Positions 9,142 through 16,974 of a stretch of DNA of 64,000 nucleotides are shown here, in pieces; position 1 is the stretch's first letter; each line of letters opens with the position of its first letter. The stretch is taken from positions 1 through 64,000 of IMG/VR virus record IMGVR_UViG_3300032268_001383. One strand, written 5' to 3'. Origin of the DNA: a virus. Below the pieces are notes generated by a model, which was not told where the DNA came from, ran no database searches, and saw nothing but the letters and a program-made list of their open reading frames with translations. Position numbers and translations under genes: made by a program.

Positions 9142-10107
9142 TTAGGCAAAATCTGCAAAGAAATCGTCCTCATCGACATCACTGGTAACAACTCCAGCTG
9201 CAGTTGACACCTCATCAAAACTGAAATCCTCTGATGTTGCCCCCTTAGTCTGCTGAGAAGCCGTGTTGAAAGAAGTAGAAGCTTTTCCAGTCAAGTAAGC
9301 TGTAATCTCATTGATTTTAGCTTGTTGTTCCTCAGTCAATCTCTTAGGTGCAAATTCTTCAAGTTCGTGTTCGCGCTTCATTAAGAATTCGGCTACCATA
9401 GTGTGTGCTTTAGAGTCAATTTTACCATTCGATACTGGGGCATTTTTAAATACACCTTTATCTTCGAAGTAAACCGGAACAGAAGAAATTTCAGGTCTAA
9501 ACATAGAGTTTTTGTAATCTGGATATGTCTCATCACCAGTTGATATTTCTTTCACGAGAACTACAAAATCTTTACCTACTGCTAAGTCAAAAACGTTACA
9601 AGATACACCAGAAATCTCACCATTCTTTTCTGCTTGAATTTTGTCTTTAATTGTTTTTCCATATTGGAAAATCATAATTTTACCCACTAATTCCGGTTGT
9701 TGCTCATCTTCTACAATCAAAACATACGAGTAATACTTTTTAGAGTATTTCAAACATTTTGCTTTTTCATGAAGAACTGCATTCTTAGAATTTGTCATGT
9801 TGTAATACAAATCAGTGAGTGGGCATTTCTCATTGAAATTTTTTGCTGAATCAAACCATCCTGAAAGTTCTTTCACATTTTTGATGTCAACATAGTGGGT
9901 AATTTTTTCGATTGCTGCTTGTCCAACTAATTTATCTTTAGTAAAGTTTGGAAGAAAACGTATCACTGAACGATAACCTTTCTTCTTATCTTTTGCTTTA
10001 GATAAATCAATTCGGTAAATGCCGTCTGAATTTACTTGTTTTCTTTCGTTAAGAAAGTCCATTTTGCTGTCTAATTCGCCGCTGAATAAATCATTAAAAT
10101 CTGTCAT
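9142..10107 (-). CDS. 32: T4 gp32-like single-stranded DNA-binding protein
   Basis: A 321-residue protein with the gp32 layout: a short basic N-terminus (LNERKQ region), a DNA-binding core with Tyr/Phe/Lys-rich strands (about residues 30-215) that contains C...H...C residues where T4 gp32 binds zinc, and a flexible tail ending in D-E-D-D-F-F-A-D-F-A. Acidic tails of this kind recruit replication and recombination partners in T4. The gene stands alone, bounded by a terminator and a 114-nt AT-rich leader before the next small ORF, which fits independent, possibly autogenous regulation. Together with gp46, primase and PhoH it supports a T4-like replication system. Confidence 0.85.
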   Translation of the reverse strand: MTDFNDLFSGELDSKMDFLNERKQVNSDGIYRIDLSKAKDKKKGYRSVIRFLPNFTKDKLVGQAAIEKITHYVDIKNVKELSGWFDSAKNFNEKCPLTDLYYNMTNSKNAVLHEKAKCLKYSKKYYSYVLIVEDEQQPELVGKIMIFQYGKTIKDKIQAEKNGEISGVSCNVFDLAVGKDFVVLVKEISTGDETYPDYKNSMFRPEISSVPVYFEDKGVFKNAPVSNGKIDSKAHTMVAEFLMKREHELEEFAPKRLTEEQQAKINEITAYLTGKASTSFNTASQQTKGATSEDFSFDEVSTAAGVVTSDVDEDDFFADFA

Positions 10108-10152
10108 AATTGCTTTAAATTTTTTTTTTGTTAATTTTCAAATAGTTAATTT

Positions 10153-10167
10153 GATATAAATTATATC
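10153..10167. promoter_or_regulatory. Short inverted repeat upstream of the gp32-like gene
   Basis: GATATA-aat-TATATC is a 6-bp perfect inverted repeat centred about 53 nt upstream of the gp32-like start codon, in an otherwise AT-rich leader ending in an A-run. It could be an operator or the base of an RNA structure; AT-rich sequence makes chance occurrence plausible. Confidence 0.25.
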
Positions 10168-10221
10168 GAATTTTATTATAAAGTTTAGATTTTTTTCCTT
10201 ATATTTACTACTAAATTTTAT

Positions 10222-10311
10222 TCATTTTACCGTCTTTAGAATAAACAATTTCTTGATTAAATGTACTGGTTTTGATTCCATAAATAAATAGTAATTTTTT
10301 AAATACTTCAT
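10222..10311 (-). CDS. Tiny leader-motif ORF, possibly a frameshifted remnant
   Basis: A 29-codon ORF whose ATG overlaps the upstream stop (ATGA). It begins MKYLKNYYLFMES, the leader motif shared by about sixteen genes in this window. The rest is poor, but another frame over the same bases reads GIKTSTFNQEIVYSKDGK then NKI-stop, which looks more like real protein. The gene may have been frameshifted or shortened after its leader. It is shorter than normal gene-calling limits. Confidence 0.4.
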   Translation of the reverse strand: MKYLKNYYLFMESKPVHLIKKLFILKTVK

Positions 10312-10958
10312 TTACTCATGTCTGTTGGATTCAATTCTTCTAAGTATGGCATAAATGCCTCCAAATTACAATCATTCTTAACATTGTTCGATTTTATCGC
10401 ATCTAATATCTTTTGAATATTCTTAGAGTCAATTTCTAATATAGAATCGCCATCTGATCCCAAGCTTGCTGTTTTACGGCAACCATATGCGCCTCGAAAT
10501 TCAAAATGAAGGAATAATCTTTTAGATGACATATTTGTCAAATTTACTAGTGTAATAGTAATTGATGATATCCCATTTGGTGTATTTATACTTCCGTTCG
10601 GAGCGATTAATTGAGCTGAAATAATATCACCTGAAACTTTCCTATAAAATGCTTCAAATTCTATTTTAAAGTCCTCAACCTTATTTAATTGAATGGTAAT
10701 CTCAATATCCTGAATTTCTCTAAGGTCCGATATCTTAATAGTCTTTGATTCAATTTCATATCGAGTTTTCAATCTTTCTGATAATTCATTATATCTTATC
10801 ATAATTTTTGATATATCTTTTGGAATACCAGAGTAATAAAGTTTGATTAAAGATCCACTTGGAGTATACTTAAATCCTTCAACTTCTGTAAAATGTAAAA
10901 AGTAGTCAGTTATTTCATGTGGTAGAATTGATTCATTAAATTTCATTATACGTTTCAT
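10308..10958 (-). CDS. Leader-motif protein, unknown function
   Basis: About 216 residues. The frame is open to 10991, but I choose the ATG at 10958 because it gives the N-terminus MKRIMKFNES shared with other genes here, and leaves a 23-nt overlap with the upstream gene. After the leader the protein is a mixed alpha/beta domain with no motif I know. It may be a packaged, processed protein if the leader is a capsid-targeting signal (inference). Confidence 0.55.
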   Translation of the reverse strand: MKRIMKFNESILPHEITDYFLHFTEVEGFKYTPSGSLIKLYYSGIPKDISKIMIRYNELSERLKTRYEIESKTIKISDLREIQDIEITIQLNKVEDFKIEFEAFYRKVSGDIISAQLIAPNGSINTPNGISSITITLVNLTNMSSKRLFLHFEFRGAYGCRKTASLGSDGDSILEIDSKNIQKILDAIKSNNVKNDCNLEAFMPYLEELNPTDMSK

Positions 10959-11205
10959 CTTTTTCTTTTTTTTTTCTATTTGATTTTTCATAATCCTGAT
11001 AAGATTGTATGCCAGTTTCTATTGGATTTTGGATATACATGATATTTGCTCCCTGTTTATTCATATCCGAAATTTTATCACCAATGTCACCACCAATTTC
11101 CTTATTCATTACAGATTTAATCTTTTTAAGTTGATTTACGGTAGATTGTTGAGGTAAAGATTCTTTTATTAAAAATTCACTGAATTTTAAAACCTTATCA
11201 TTCAT
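10936..11205 (-). CDS. Small leader-motif protein
   Basis: An 89-residue protein starting MNDKVLKFSEFLIKES, a variant of the shared leader with an I-K-E site, followed by a helical, Lys-rich body. No domain is recognised. It starts 3 nt after the secreted SGNH hydrolase gene and overlaps the next leader-motif gene, so the three are probably one transcript. Confidence 0.55.
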   Translation of the reverse strand: MNDKVLKFSEFLIKESLPQQSTVNQLKKIKSVMNKEIGGDIGDKISDMNKQGANIMYIQNPIETGIQSYQDYEKSNRKKKEKDETYNEI

Positions 11206-11208
11206 TCT

Positions 11209-11808
11209 TTAATTTTGATGTTTTATAACCCACTGTGCGAGTTTTTTGTGTCCTGTTCCACCCATATGAATTCCATCACCTGTATCAGAATATTTGATAG
11301 TAGTATCTATTGGAATTATTTTACAGTTTTTGAGTTCTTTAGACATCATCTTTTGTAATTCGATGTATCGAGCTACTGATCTTTTAGTAGTTGCTTCATC
11401 ATAAACTGTTTTAATTGTTACTCTTGCTGGATCGAATCCTAACACCACAATCGGTTCAATGCCTCTTCTATTACAAGTATCAATCATCATTTGAGTATAC
11501 TTTAATGATTGTTTTAAATCTACATAACAGAAGGCATCATTACATCCACCATAAATATAGACTCTACTATAAGCTGAATCTGTTTTTAATTGTTGATCTA
11601 AACGGTGCTTCATCCATTCTAATCTTTTTCCACCAACAGAAACATTAGTATAGTTACTACCCCCATGTGTAGCAACTTGATGTTGCCAACCATAGGCATA
11701 ACAAGTTAGACTATCACCTACAAAAAGAACTCTGAGTGGTGGTGTTTCAAATCCGAAAACTGTTGTAAAAATTACAGTTAATAAAATTGTTGATAAAAAT
11801 TTTTTCAT
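11209..11808 (-). CDS. Secreted SGNH/GDSL-family hydrolase
   Basis: A 199-residue esterase/acylhydrolase-type enzyme. A signal peptide covers residues 1-20 (Lys-rich start, hydrophobic core). Block I is FVGDSLT with the nucleophile Ser33, block III is GGCND with Asn90, and block V is D-G-I-H with the Asp178/His181 pair. It would act in the periplasm or outer membrane on ester-linked substrates such as acetylated glycans or lipids. Proximity to the amidase suggests a role in lysis or envelope modification (inference). Confidence 0.8.
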   Translation of the reverse strand: MKKFLSTILLTVIFTTVFGFETPPLRVLFVGDSLTCYAYGWQHQVATHGGSNYTNVSVGGKRLEWMKHRLDQQLKTDSAYSRVYIYGGCNDAFCYVDLKQSLKYTQMMIDTCNRRGIEPIVVLGFDPARVTIKTVYDEATTKRSVARYIELQKMMSKELKNCKIIPIDTTIKYSDTGDGIHMGGTGHKKLAQWVIKHQN

Positions 11809-11814
11809 AATTTA

Positions 11815-12057
11815 TTATTGATTTAATTTTTTATCCTCCGGTAAATCAAATCCAGATAGGGGATAGGATTCAATAATTTCTATAGGTTTCATCATTTTGT
11901 AGGTAACGTGTTCGGTTTTCCATTCGGTAATCACGTGGTAAAAATTTTTGATACCAGATTTTATTATTTTTGTAAAAAGAAACGGTGATTCTTTTGTGTG
12001 TTCGATAATTGTCATAATTGAATTCACTTTCTTTACATTATTTATTATTTTTTCCAT
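11815..12057 (-). CDS. Small unknown protein
   Basis: An 80-residue protein between the amidase and the SGNH hydrolase in the same operon (13 nt from the former, 6 nt from the latter). It has alternating strands and no signal peptide or membrane segment. No family recognised; a lysis accessory role is only suggested by position. Confidence 0.5.
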   Translation of the reverse strand: MEKIINNVKKVNSIMTIIEHTKESPFLFTKIIKSGIKNFYHVITEWKTEHVTYKMMKPIEIIESYPLSGFDLPEDKKLNQ

Positions 12058-12070
12058 TTATAAAGTTTGT

Positions 12071-12907
12071 TTATTTTGAATAGTCAATTAATGTTTTAGA
12101 CATCTCAATCAATTTAGGTTGAGGTGAAACATCAGTCTTATCTGATCTGTATGAATTGTGGGTAAAAATACCCTTTTGACCAGAAAGAGCCTTTTTACTA
12201 ATAGAGAAAAATTCATCATAACTATAATCTAAAGGTATTTCAAATCTCATAGCATTTAGTAGAGTCCAATATTTCAGAGCTTTTATTTCCTCATCTGTAT
12301 AAACTTCATAGTATTTAATTCCTTTATAGTTTAATTCTATAACTTTTTCTTTAGGTAGTTCAACATTTGCCCAAGTATAGAACTTACCTCCTTTTTCTGT
12401 TAGTGATCCCCAATTACATATTTCAACAGCTACTGCTGATTCATCTAATGCTTGGTTGTTGATTACTCTACCATTTCTATATTGCAATGAGATACCATTG
12501 TTCTGAAAAGAGTCAATTTTACAACCAATAGAGGCAGCCCAAAACTTTTCATCAAATCCCTTCCATATTTTACCATCATCGGATATTCCGATTGATGTTG
12601 CAACATGTGTTACTTTATCATTTTTCCACCAATCAAACATACCTCTGGCGTTGTCCCAACCAGCACTATGATGCCAAATAATTTGTTTTTTTGTAAATTC
12701 TGCTTTAAAATAGAATCCTTCAAAATCAACATTCTCAACTTTTAGTATTAGATTATAAAGTTTGGTATAAGACATCATTCCGAAAAGTCCATCTGCGGTA
12801 AGTCCGTTTTTAGATTGGAAATCCTTTATGTTGCTATATCCTAATTCGGAAAGTAAGTTTCTCAAAATTTTGATACCTAAATTTGTAGATTGTTCTGTGA
12901 GTAACAT
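12071..12907 (-). CDS. N-acetylmuramoyl-L-alanine amidase (endolysin)
   Basis: A 278-residue protein with an N-terminal peptidoglycan-binding-type domain (about 8-52, with FQSKNGLTADGLFG) and an Amidase_2-type catalytic domain. Zinc ligands are expected at His79/His80 in IIWHHSAG and at His250 in the closing HNSYRSDKTDVSP motif, which also carries the conserved Lys-x-D-x-x-P. It would cleave the amide between muramic acid and the stem peptide at the end of infection. No signal peptide is visible, so release needs a holin or similar; none is obvious next to it. Confidence 0.85.
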   Translation of the reverse strand: MLLTEQSTNLGIKILRNLLSELGYSNIKDFQSKNGLTADGLFGMMSYTKLYNLILKVENVDFEGFYFKAEFTKKQIIWHHSAGWDNARGMFDWWKNDKVTHVATSIGISDDGKIWKGFDEKFWAASIGCKIDSFQNNGISLQYRNGRVINNQALDESAVAVEICNWGSLTEKGGKFYTWANVELPKEKVIELNYKGIKYYEVYTDEEIKALKYWTLLNAMRFEIPLDYSYDEFFSISKKALSGQKGIFTHNSYRSDKTDVSPQPKLIEMSKTLIDYSK

Positions 12908-12987
12908 ATATTTTGACTTAATTTTTTTTTATAATCTATGTATTAAAAATAGATATTCGACTTTGTAACTTTTTTTAATATTGTTCG

Positions 12988-13000
12988 TTTTAATATATAA
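12988..13000 (+). promoter_or_regulatory. Candidate phage promoter box
   Basis: TTTTAATATATAA ends 20 nt before the ATG of the gene at 13020. It is one copy of a box that recurs upstream of operons on both strands. Confidence 0.5.
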
Positions 13001-13019
13001 TAAAAATAAAAATGCGAAT

Positions 13020-13412
13020 ATGTATTCAAAACCTGAAGTAAGAATAATACAAGACCAACAAATCAATACATCACCAGCAGAAGTTACATCTTCTGAAGCT
13101 GCTGCTCTTTTAGCTAAATATGGATATTCTTCAAATACATATAACAATCAACCCCAAGCACCTATTCAAGATAATGGATTGACTGTACAAGATTTATATG
13201 CTCAACATGATAGGGAAATTGAGTTGCAAAGACAAAAGGAAATACAGAGAAGAAATGGTCCGAAGGCTTATACTTTTGATACTACCAACATTCATTATTC
13301 TAACACAGATTATAGAACTTTAGACACTGATGGAAATTTTGGCATTCAAGTTCAAGTAGTTTCAGATATGCCAATTTATAATAATAATAATCATAACCAA
13401 TATAGACGATAA
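13020..13412 (+). CDS. Unknown Asn/Gln-rich protein
   Basis: About 130 residues starting MYSKPEVRIIQ; the frame extends to a TTG at 12981, but that would place the promoter box inside the gene, so the ATG at 13020 is preferred. The body is Gln/Asn/Tyr-rich with an Ala-rich helix (about 22-32) and ends in a poly-Asn stretch. It abuts the secreted nuclease gene with no gap. No family recognised. Confidence 0.55.
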   Translation: MYSKPEVRIIQDQQINTSPAEVTSSEAAALLAKYGYSSNTYNNQPQAPIQDNGLTVQDLYAQHDREIELQRQKEIQRRNGPKAYTFDTTNIHYSNTDYRTLDTDGNFGIQVQVVSDMPIYNNNNHNQYRR

Positions 13413-14042
13413 ATGAAAAAAATAACACTAATTTTAATACTATTTTGCACTAAGTTATTTTCTCAAAGTCCGGAAGTAGACACTGTTATCACTACAAAAA
13501 TTTACAAATCATATTTTGATTTTGAGAAAAAACAATGTTTACAGGTAAATTATATACTTTGGAAGGGCGGTGGTGAATGTGATAGAAGTCGATTCAGATT
13601 CACAAATGATACTCATATTCAAACATCCAATCCAAAAGATTATTACAAGAGTGGTTTTGATATGGGTCATTTAGTACCAGCTGAAGATTTTGCTTGGGAT
13701 TGTGAGTTAGAAGAATTGACTTTTAGGATGTATAATTGCTTACCACAATCACCAAACTTAAATAGGGGAATTTGGAAAAAATGGGAAAATAGAATTAGGC
13801 AGGAATCTCAAACAGATTCACTATTGATAATATGTGGTGCTACTTTTTCAGATAAAATGATTGGTGACAGCGTATCTATACCAAAGTACTTTTACAAAAT
13901 TGTGAGTTCTTTAAGAACGGGAAAATTGAAGTGGGTCCTTTGGTTTGAAAATGTAAAAGAGGGCGCAGAATCTCTTTCAGAAATCATTACATTTGAAGAG
14001 TTGGAAAAAAGATTAGGCTACAAAGTAAAATTACAATACTAA
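13413..14042 (+). CDS. Secreted DNA/RNA non-specific endonuclease (NUC1 family)
   Basis: A 209-residue beta-beta-alpha-metal nuclease. A signal peptide (residues 1-18, ending F-S-Q as in Flavobacterium exported proteins) is followed by the catalytic motif GFDMGHLVPAEDF; His86 is the general base and the usual DRGH is DMGH here. The downstream NLNRGIWKKWE supplies the metal-binding Asn (about 117) and Glu. Export implies action in the periplasm or outside the cell, for example degrading extracellular or competing phage DNA (inference). It starts at the base after the preceding stop. Confidence 0.85.
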   Translation: MKKITLILILFCTKLFSQSPEVDTVITTKIYKSYFDFEKKQCLQVNYILWKGGGECDRSRFRFTNDTHIQTSNPKDYYKSGFDMGHLVPAEDFAWDCELEELTFRMYNCLPQSPNLNRGIWKKWENRIRQESQTDSLLIICGATFSDKMIGDSVSIPKYFYKIVSSLRTGKLKWVLWFENVKEGAESLSEIITFEELEKRLGYKVKLQY

Positions 14043-14242
14043 CCTGTGTAGACTCCTATAATCGATCCATTACTAAGTCTGAAATTTACTCTGTTAGATT
14101 TGTTATTATATTCAACCATTTTCGGTCTACCATCTTCTTCAACTATTCTCCATACGTAACCTATTGATTCTGTTTTTTCTATGGCTTCTTTTAAAGTTAG
14201 TCCTAACCATTCTCTTTCTGTAATTGGCCTAATTTCGTTCAT
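14039..14242 (-). CDS. Small I78-like protease inhibitor candidate
   Basis: A 67-residue protein resembling the peptidase inhibitor I78/potato-inhibitor-I pattern: a helix (L-T-L-K-E-A-I-E), then GYVWRIVEEDGRP, a reactive-loop-like region, and RVNFRLSNGSIIGVYTG at the end. Such proteins inhibit serine proteases. There is no signal peptide. It sits downstream of smpB on the minus strand and overlaps the end of the nuclease gene by 4 nt. Confidence 0.5.
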   Translation of the reverse strand: MNEIRPITEREWLGLTLKEAIEKTESIGYVWRIVEEDGRPKMVEYNNKSNRVNFRLSNGSIIGVYTG

Positions 14243-14257
14243 TTGTATTAATTATTT

Positions 14258-14692
14258 TTATTTTAAAAATCTTTCTATTTCTCTTTTTGCGTCTTTCAAC
14301 TTTAAGTCGTTTCTTTTATCATATAATTTCTTACCCTTAGCAACAGCAATTTTAACTTTAAATCTACCATTATTCAAAAATATTTCAACTGGTATCACAG
14401 TAATACCATTTTCACGAGTTAGTTTTGAAATTTCTTTGATTTCTTTTTTATGTAGTAATAATTTTCTATCTCTCTTTTCCTGATGATTATTATAGGTTGA
14501 TTCGTAATATTTAGATATGGATATATTTTTTATAAAAATCTCACCATCCCAGACATAGCAAAAACCATCACCTATATTACAATTACCATTTCTAAGTGAT
14601 TTTACTTCAGATCCAGTTAATTGAATTCCAGCAGTGAATGTCTCTATAAAATGATACTCAAAACTAGCCTTGCGATTGAAAATTTTAGACAT
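14258..14692 (-). CDS. smpB: SmpB, tmRNA-binding protein
   Basis: A 144-residue full-length SmpB. Family hallmarks are visible in order: NRKASFEYHFIETFTAGI, LTGSEVKSLRNG, the RKLLLHKKEI segment, AKGKKLYDKR and DAKREIERFLK. SmpB brings tmRNA to stalled ribosomes for trans-translation. No tmRNA gene is seen here, so it would work with host tmRNA or have another role. Hosts already encode SmpB, so a phage copy may adjust ribosome rescue during infection (inference). It sits between thioredoxin and the I78-like gene on the minus strand. Confidence 0.9.
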   Translation of the reverse strand: MSKIFNRKASFEYHFIETFTAGIQLTGSEVKSLRNGNCNIGDGFCYVWDGEIFIKNISISKYYESTYNNHQEKRDRKLLLHKKEIKEISKLTRENGITVIPVEIFLNNGRFKVKIAVAKGKKLYDKRNDLKLKDAKREIERFLK

Positions 14693-14711
14693 TATTATTT
14701 AGATTTAGAAG

Positions 14712-15062
14712 TTAAAAGTCATCTTCAGTGCTAAAAGACGAACTGTTGTGTTTGTTTATTAAATTTATCAGGGTTTGTTTACTTTGTGCTCCGGATATTC
14801 TATCAATTTCTATTCCGTCTTTAAAGAATACTATAGTTGGTATACCTCTAATTCCGAGTTGTGAAACTATTTCTGTGTTTGAATCTGCATCTAATTTACC
14901 TATAATAATTGAATCACCAAATTGTAGAGAAACTTCATCAACAATAGGTGAAAGTGCTTTGCACGGCCCACACCAAACGGCTGTAGTATAAACAAGAGAT
15001 AGTGGACTATTAATTAATTCATTATAATTATCTGAATTAATTTCTTTCATAAATTCTGTCAT
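14712..15062 (-). CDS. Thioredoxin
   Basis: A 116-residue cytosolic thioredoxin with the active site W-C-G-P-C-K (Cys31, Cys34) and the cis-Pro motif GIPT (about Pro75). It likely supplies reducing power to ribonucleotide reductase or other phage enzymes; T4-like phages often carry a thioredoxin or glutaredoxin. The C-terminus has a short Ser/Asp/Glu tail. A TTTAATATAAAA box (15074-15085) lies just upstream. Confidence 0.9.
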   Translation of the reverse strand: MTEFMKEINSDNYNELINSPLSLVYTTAVWCGPCKALSPIVDEVSLQFGDSIIIGKLDADSNTEIVSQLGIRGIPTIVFFKDGIEIDRISGAQSKQTLINLINKHNSSSFSTEDDF

Positions 15063-15123
15063 ATTTTTTTCTTTTTTATATTAAATTTAGATAAAATTGT
15101 TTTCTCTAAAAAATATATAAAAT

Positions 15124-15891
15124 ATGAGATTCAATTTTTTATTTTTATTATTATTTTTTTATACATTTTGTTTTTCACAAAATGATTCATCGAAATTGAA
15201 ATTAAATTTATCTATTGGTGGAAATTACACCGGTGGTAATTTTAATCACTATACTTTGTTCATTAAATCCTCGATTTCAAAAAATTGGGCTAGAAATGAA
15301 GTCTCTTTTTCGCCGAATTTCCAATACTCTCAAATATCAAATGATAGGGATAGATTTAAACTAAGAGAAAGAGAAGTTTACTATGCTCTTTCTTATACAA
15401 AAAGGTGGAATAATTTCAGACTTTTAATTTATAATGAGTCTGAAAACTCTTTTTTAAGAAAGGTAGATTTTCGTGGGTCTATGGGTGTGGGTGTTGGGAT
15501 GAAGATATTTAAAAGTCAAAATTTAGAATTAGATGTTTCTGAGATGGTACTTCCAGAATTTCTACTTTCAAATTTCGGCAATAAATTTGATAACTTTGCA
15601 CTACGACTATCAACAAGATTAAAATTTCTATTTTCAAAAAATAATTTTAGATTATCATCAGTCTCACTATTACAGCCATCATTATATACTATCAAAAATG
15701 GAACTGATATAATTAGTTACAAAGACAATTTTAATTTACGTAGTTTAAATAGCTTGGAATATTCCCCTTTGAAATGGTTTTCTATTGGGATTAATAATGA
15801 AATTATTTTTCAAACTTACTCAAATTCGATAAATCCGGATGTCAGTCCGATAGATTTTAATTTTTCTGTATTCTTTAGGTTCAAAAATTAA
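15124..15891 (+). CDS. Outer-membrane beta-barrel protein (DUF481-like)
   Basis: A 255-residue exported protein. The signal peptide (1-19) is very hydrophobic and ends F-S-Q. The mature part is alternating amphipathic strands with Gly/aromatic residues, like DUF481/YdiY-type barrels, and the end (V-F-F-R-F-K-N) is aromatic-rich as expected for outer-membrane insertion. A phage-encoded barrel could block a receptor against superinfection or alter the envelope (inference). The gene is single, with an upstream AAAAAATATATAAAATATG region and a hairpin terminator after it. Confidence 0.7.
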   Translation: MRFNFLFLLLFFYTFCFSQNDSSKLKLNLSIGGNYTGGNFNHYTLFIKSSISKNWARNEVSFSPNFQYSQISNDRDRFKLREREVYYALSYTKRWNNFRLLIYNESENSFLRKVDFRGSMGVGVGMKIFKSQNLELDVSEMVLPEFLLSNFGNKFDNFALRLSTRLKFLFSKNNFRLSSVSLLQPSLYTIKNGTDIISYKDNFNLRSLNSLEYSPLKWFSIGINNEIIFQTYSNSINPDVSPIDFNFSVFFRFKN

Positions 15892-15893
15892 AA

Positions 15894-15918
15894 GAGAGAA
15901 GTTCTAAGAACTTCTCTC
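15894..15918. terminator. Bidirectional hairpin terminator
   Basis: An 11-bp stem (15894-15904 with 15908-15918) and a 3-nt loop between the converging barrel and sigma-factor genes, with AT-rich flanks on both sides. Confidence 0.8.
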
Positions 15919-15928
15919 CAAATTATTT

Positions 15929-16741
15929 TTACAGATACATTTCATCTAAGACATCAAATTCTTTTCTTGTTTCATTTATAAGTATGGCTCTACCGTTTCT
16001 TATTTGACTTTTAATAGTTGATAAAGATTTAGGTGTTCTTGCACTCACAATATATTTACCTGGATTTATCGATATTTCAGTAAAAAAAGGTGTTTTCTTA
16101 GTGTCTCCTTCGATTAGGTTAAATTCTTCAATATTATTACCGAAACTATCCATTATTTTATAGACTTTTGATAACTCCATTGGAAGTGGACATTTATCCT
16201 GTAGTTGAACATTAATTTCAAACTTAACATCCCTACCTTGGTTACAAGCTATGTTTTTGTAGGTCATTTTCTTCAACTCACGCATTTCAATGACTGTTTT
16301 ATATGGATCTTTAAGAGCTGAAATGCGACACTTCATAATTTCTGATTTTTTATCATTTAATTCTTGTAGATGTAGATAACTCTCCTCCTCTTGAATGAAG
16401 TCTTTAAGAGTTGTGCCTTCTTCGTCAAGTTCAACATCAAGTGACATAGTTTTTCTTGTAGGTTTGATGTCTTGTAATGCAAGATTTTTTGCAATTGTAA
16501 ATAGCCAAGTAGAGAATTGAGATTTTTCTTTTTCGTACTTTTCTATTTTCTCGAAAGCTGCTAAAAAAGAATCAGTGGAGATATCTTCTGCTTTTTGTTG
16601 ATCATTACAAATTTTTGAGGTAAAATAAACAAGTTTTGGGTAATACTTTTGGTAGAGTGTATTGAAATCTTTACCAGTTTGTTCTTTAAAGATTACTTCT
16701 TGATCTGAAAATGAGTTAATTGATTTTAATTGTTCTGACAT
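15929..16741 (-). CDS. ECF-like sigma factor with an insertion in region 4
   Basis: A 270-residue sigma-70-family protein. Region 2 (about 25-93) carries FNTLYQKYYPKLVYF and QFSTWLFTIAKNLALQDIK, the core-binding and -10 region. Region 4 begins at about 143 (DPYKTVIEMRELKKMTYKNIA), but the expected recognition helix is displaced: about 70 residues (167-236) of beta-rich sequence intervene before SLSTIKSQIRNGRAILI (239-255). Normal ECF factors join these two helices with a short turn. The insert is not intein-like (no HN-C/S end). It is a good candidate for directing RNA polymerase to phage promoters. Confidence 0.75.
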   Translation of the reverse strand: MSEQLKSINSFSDQEVIFKEQTGKDFNTLYQKYYPKLVYFTSKICNDQQKAEDISTDSFLAAFEKIEKYEKEKSQFSTWLFTIAKNLALQDIKPTRKTMSLDVELDEEGTTLKDFIQEEESYLHLQELNDKKSEIMKCRISALKDPYKTVIEMRELKKMTYKNIACNQGRDVKFEINVQLQDKCPLPMELSKVYKIMDSFGNNIEEFNLIEGDTKKTPFFTEISINPGKYIVSARTPKSLSTIKSQIRNGRAILINETRKEFDVLDEMYL

Positions 16742-16812
16742 AAATTTCCGTTATTTTTATTTAATTTAATCCAATTGCCTTAAATGTAATAATATTACTA
16801 CCTATATTATAT

Positions 16813-16826
16813 AAATTATATATTAA
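16813..16826 (-). promoter_or_regulatory. Candidate phage promoter box for the sigma gene
   Basis: On the minus strand this reads TTAATATATAATTT, about 72 nt upstream of the sigma-factor ATG. It is the same box as at other operon starts, so the sigma gene might be under the same control. Confidence 0.4.
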
Positions 16827-16974
16827 TTTGTTTATTATTTTGATAAAATAATTCTCTTTTTTAATATTAGAATACAAATATATCACTTTATAATTAGAAC
16901 AACAAGTAAATTTCAAAAAATTCTTGAAATATATATTCACACACTCTAATAAATGTGGTGGAAAATAGATACAA

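Noticed and set aside
12929-13147. Minus-strand 72-codon frame with hydrophobic residues
   Set aside because: It lies opposite the start of the plus gene at 13020 and its promoter box, and has no reasonable start; coding signal favours the plus strand.
16033-16243. Intein inside the sigma factor
   Set aside because: The insert is only about 70 residues, without the intein C-terminal His-Asn followed by Cys/Ser/Thr, so a domain insertion is more likely.
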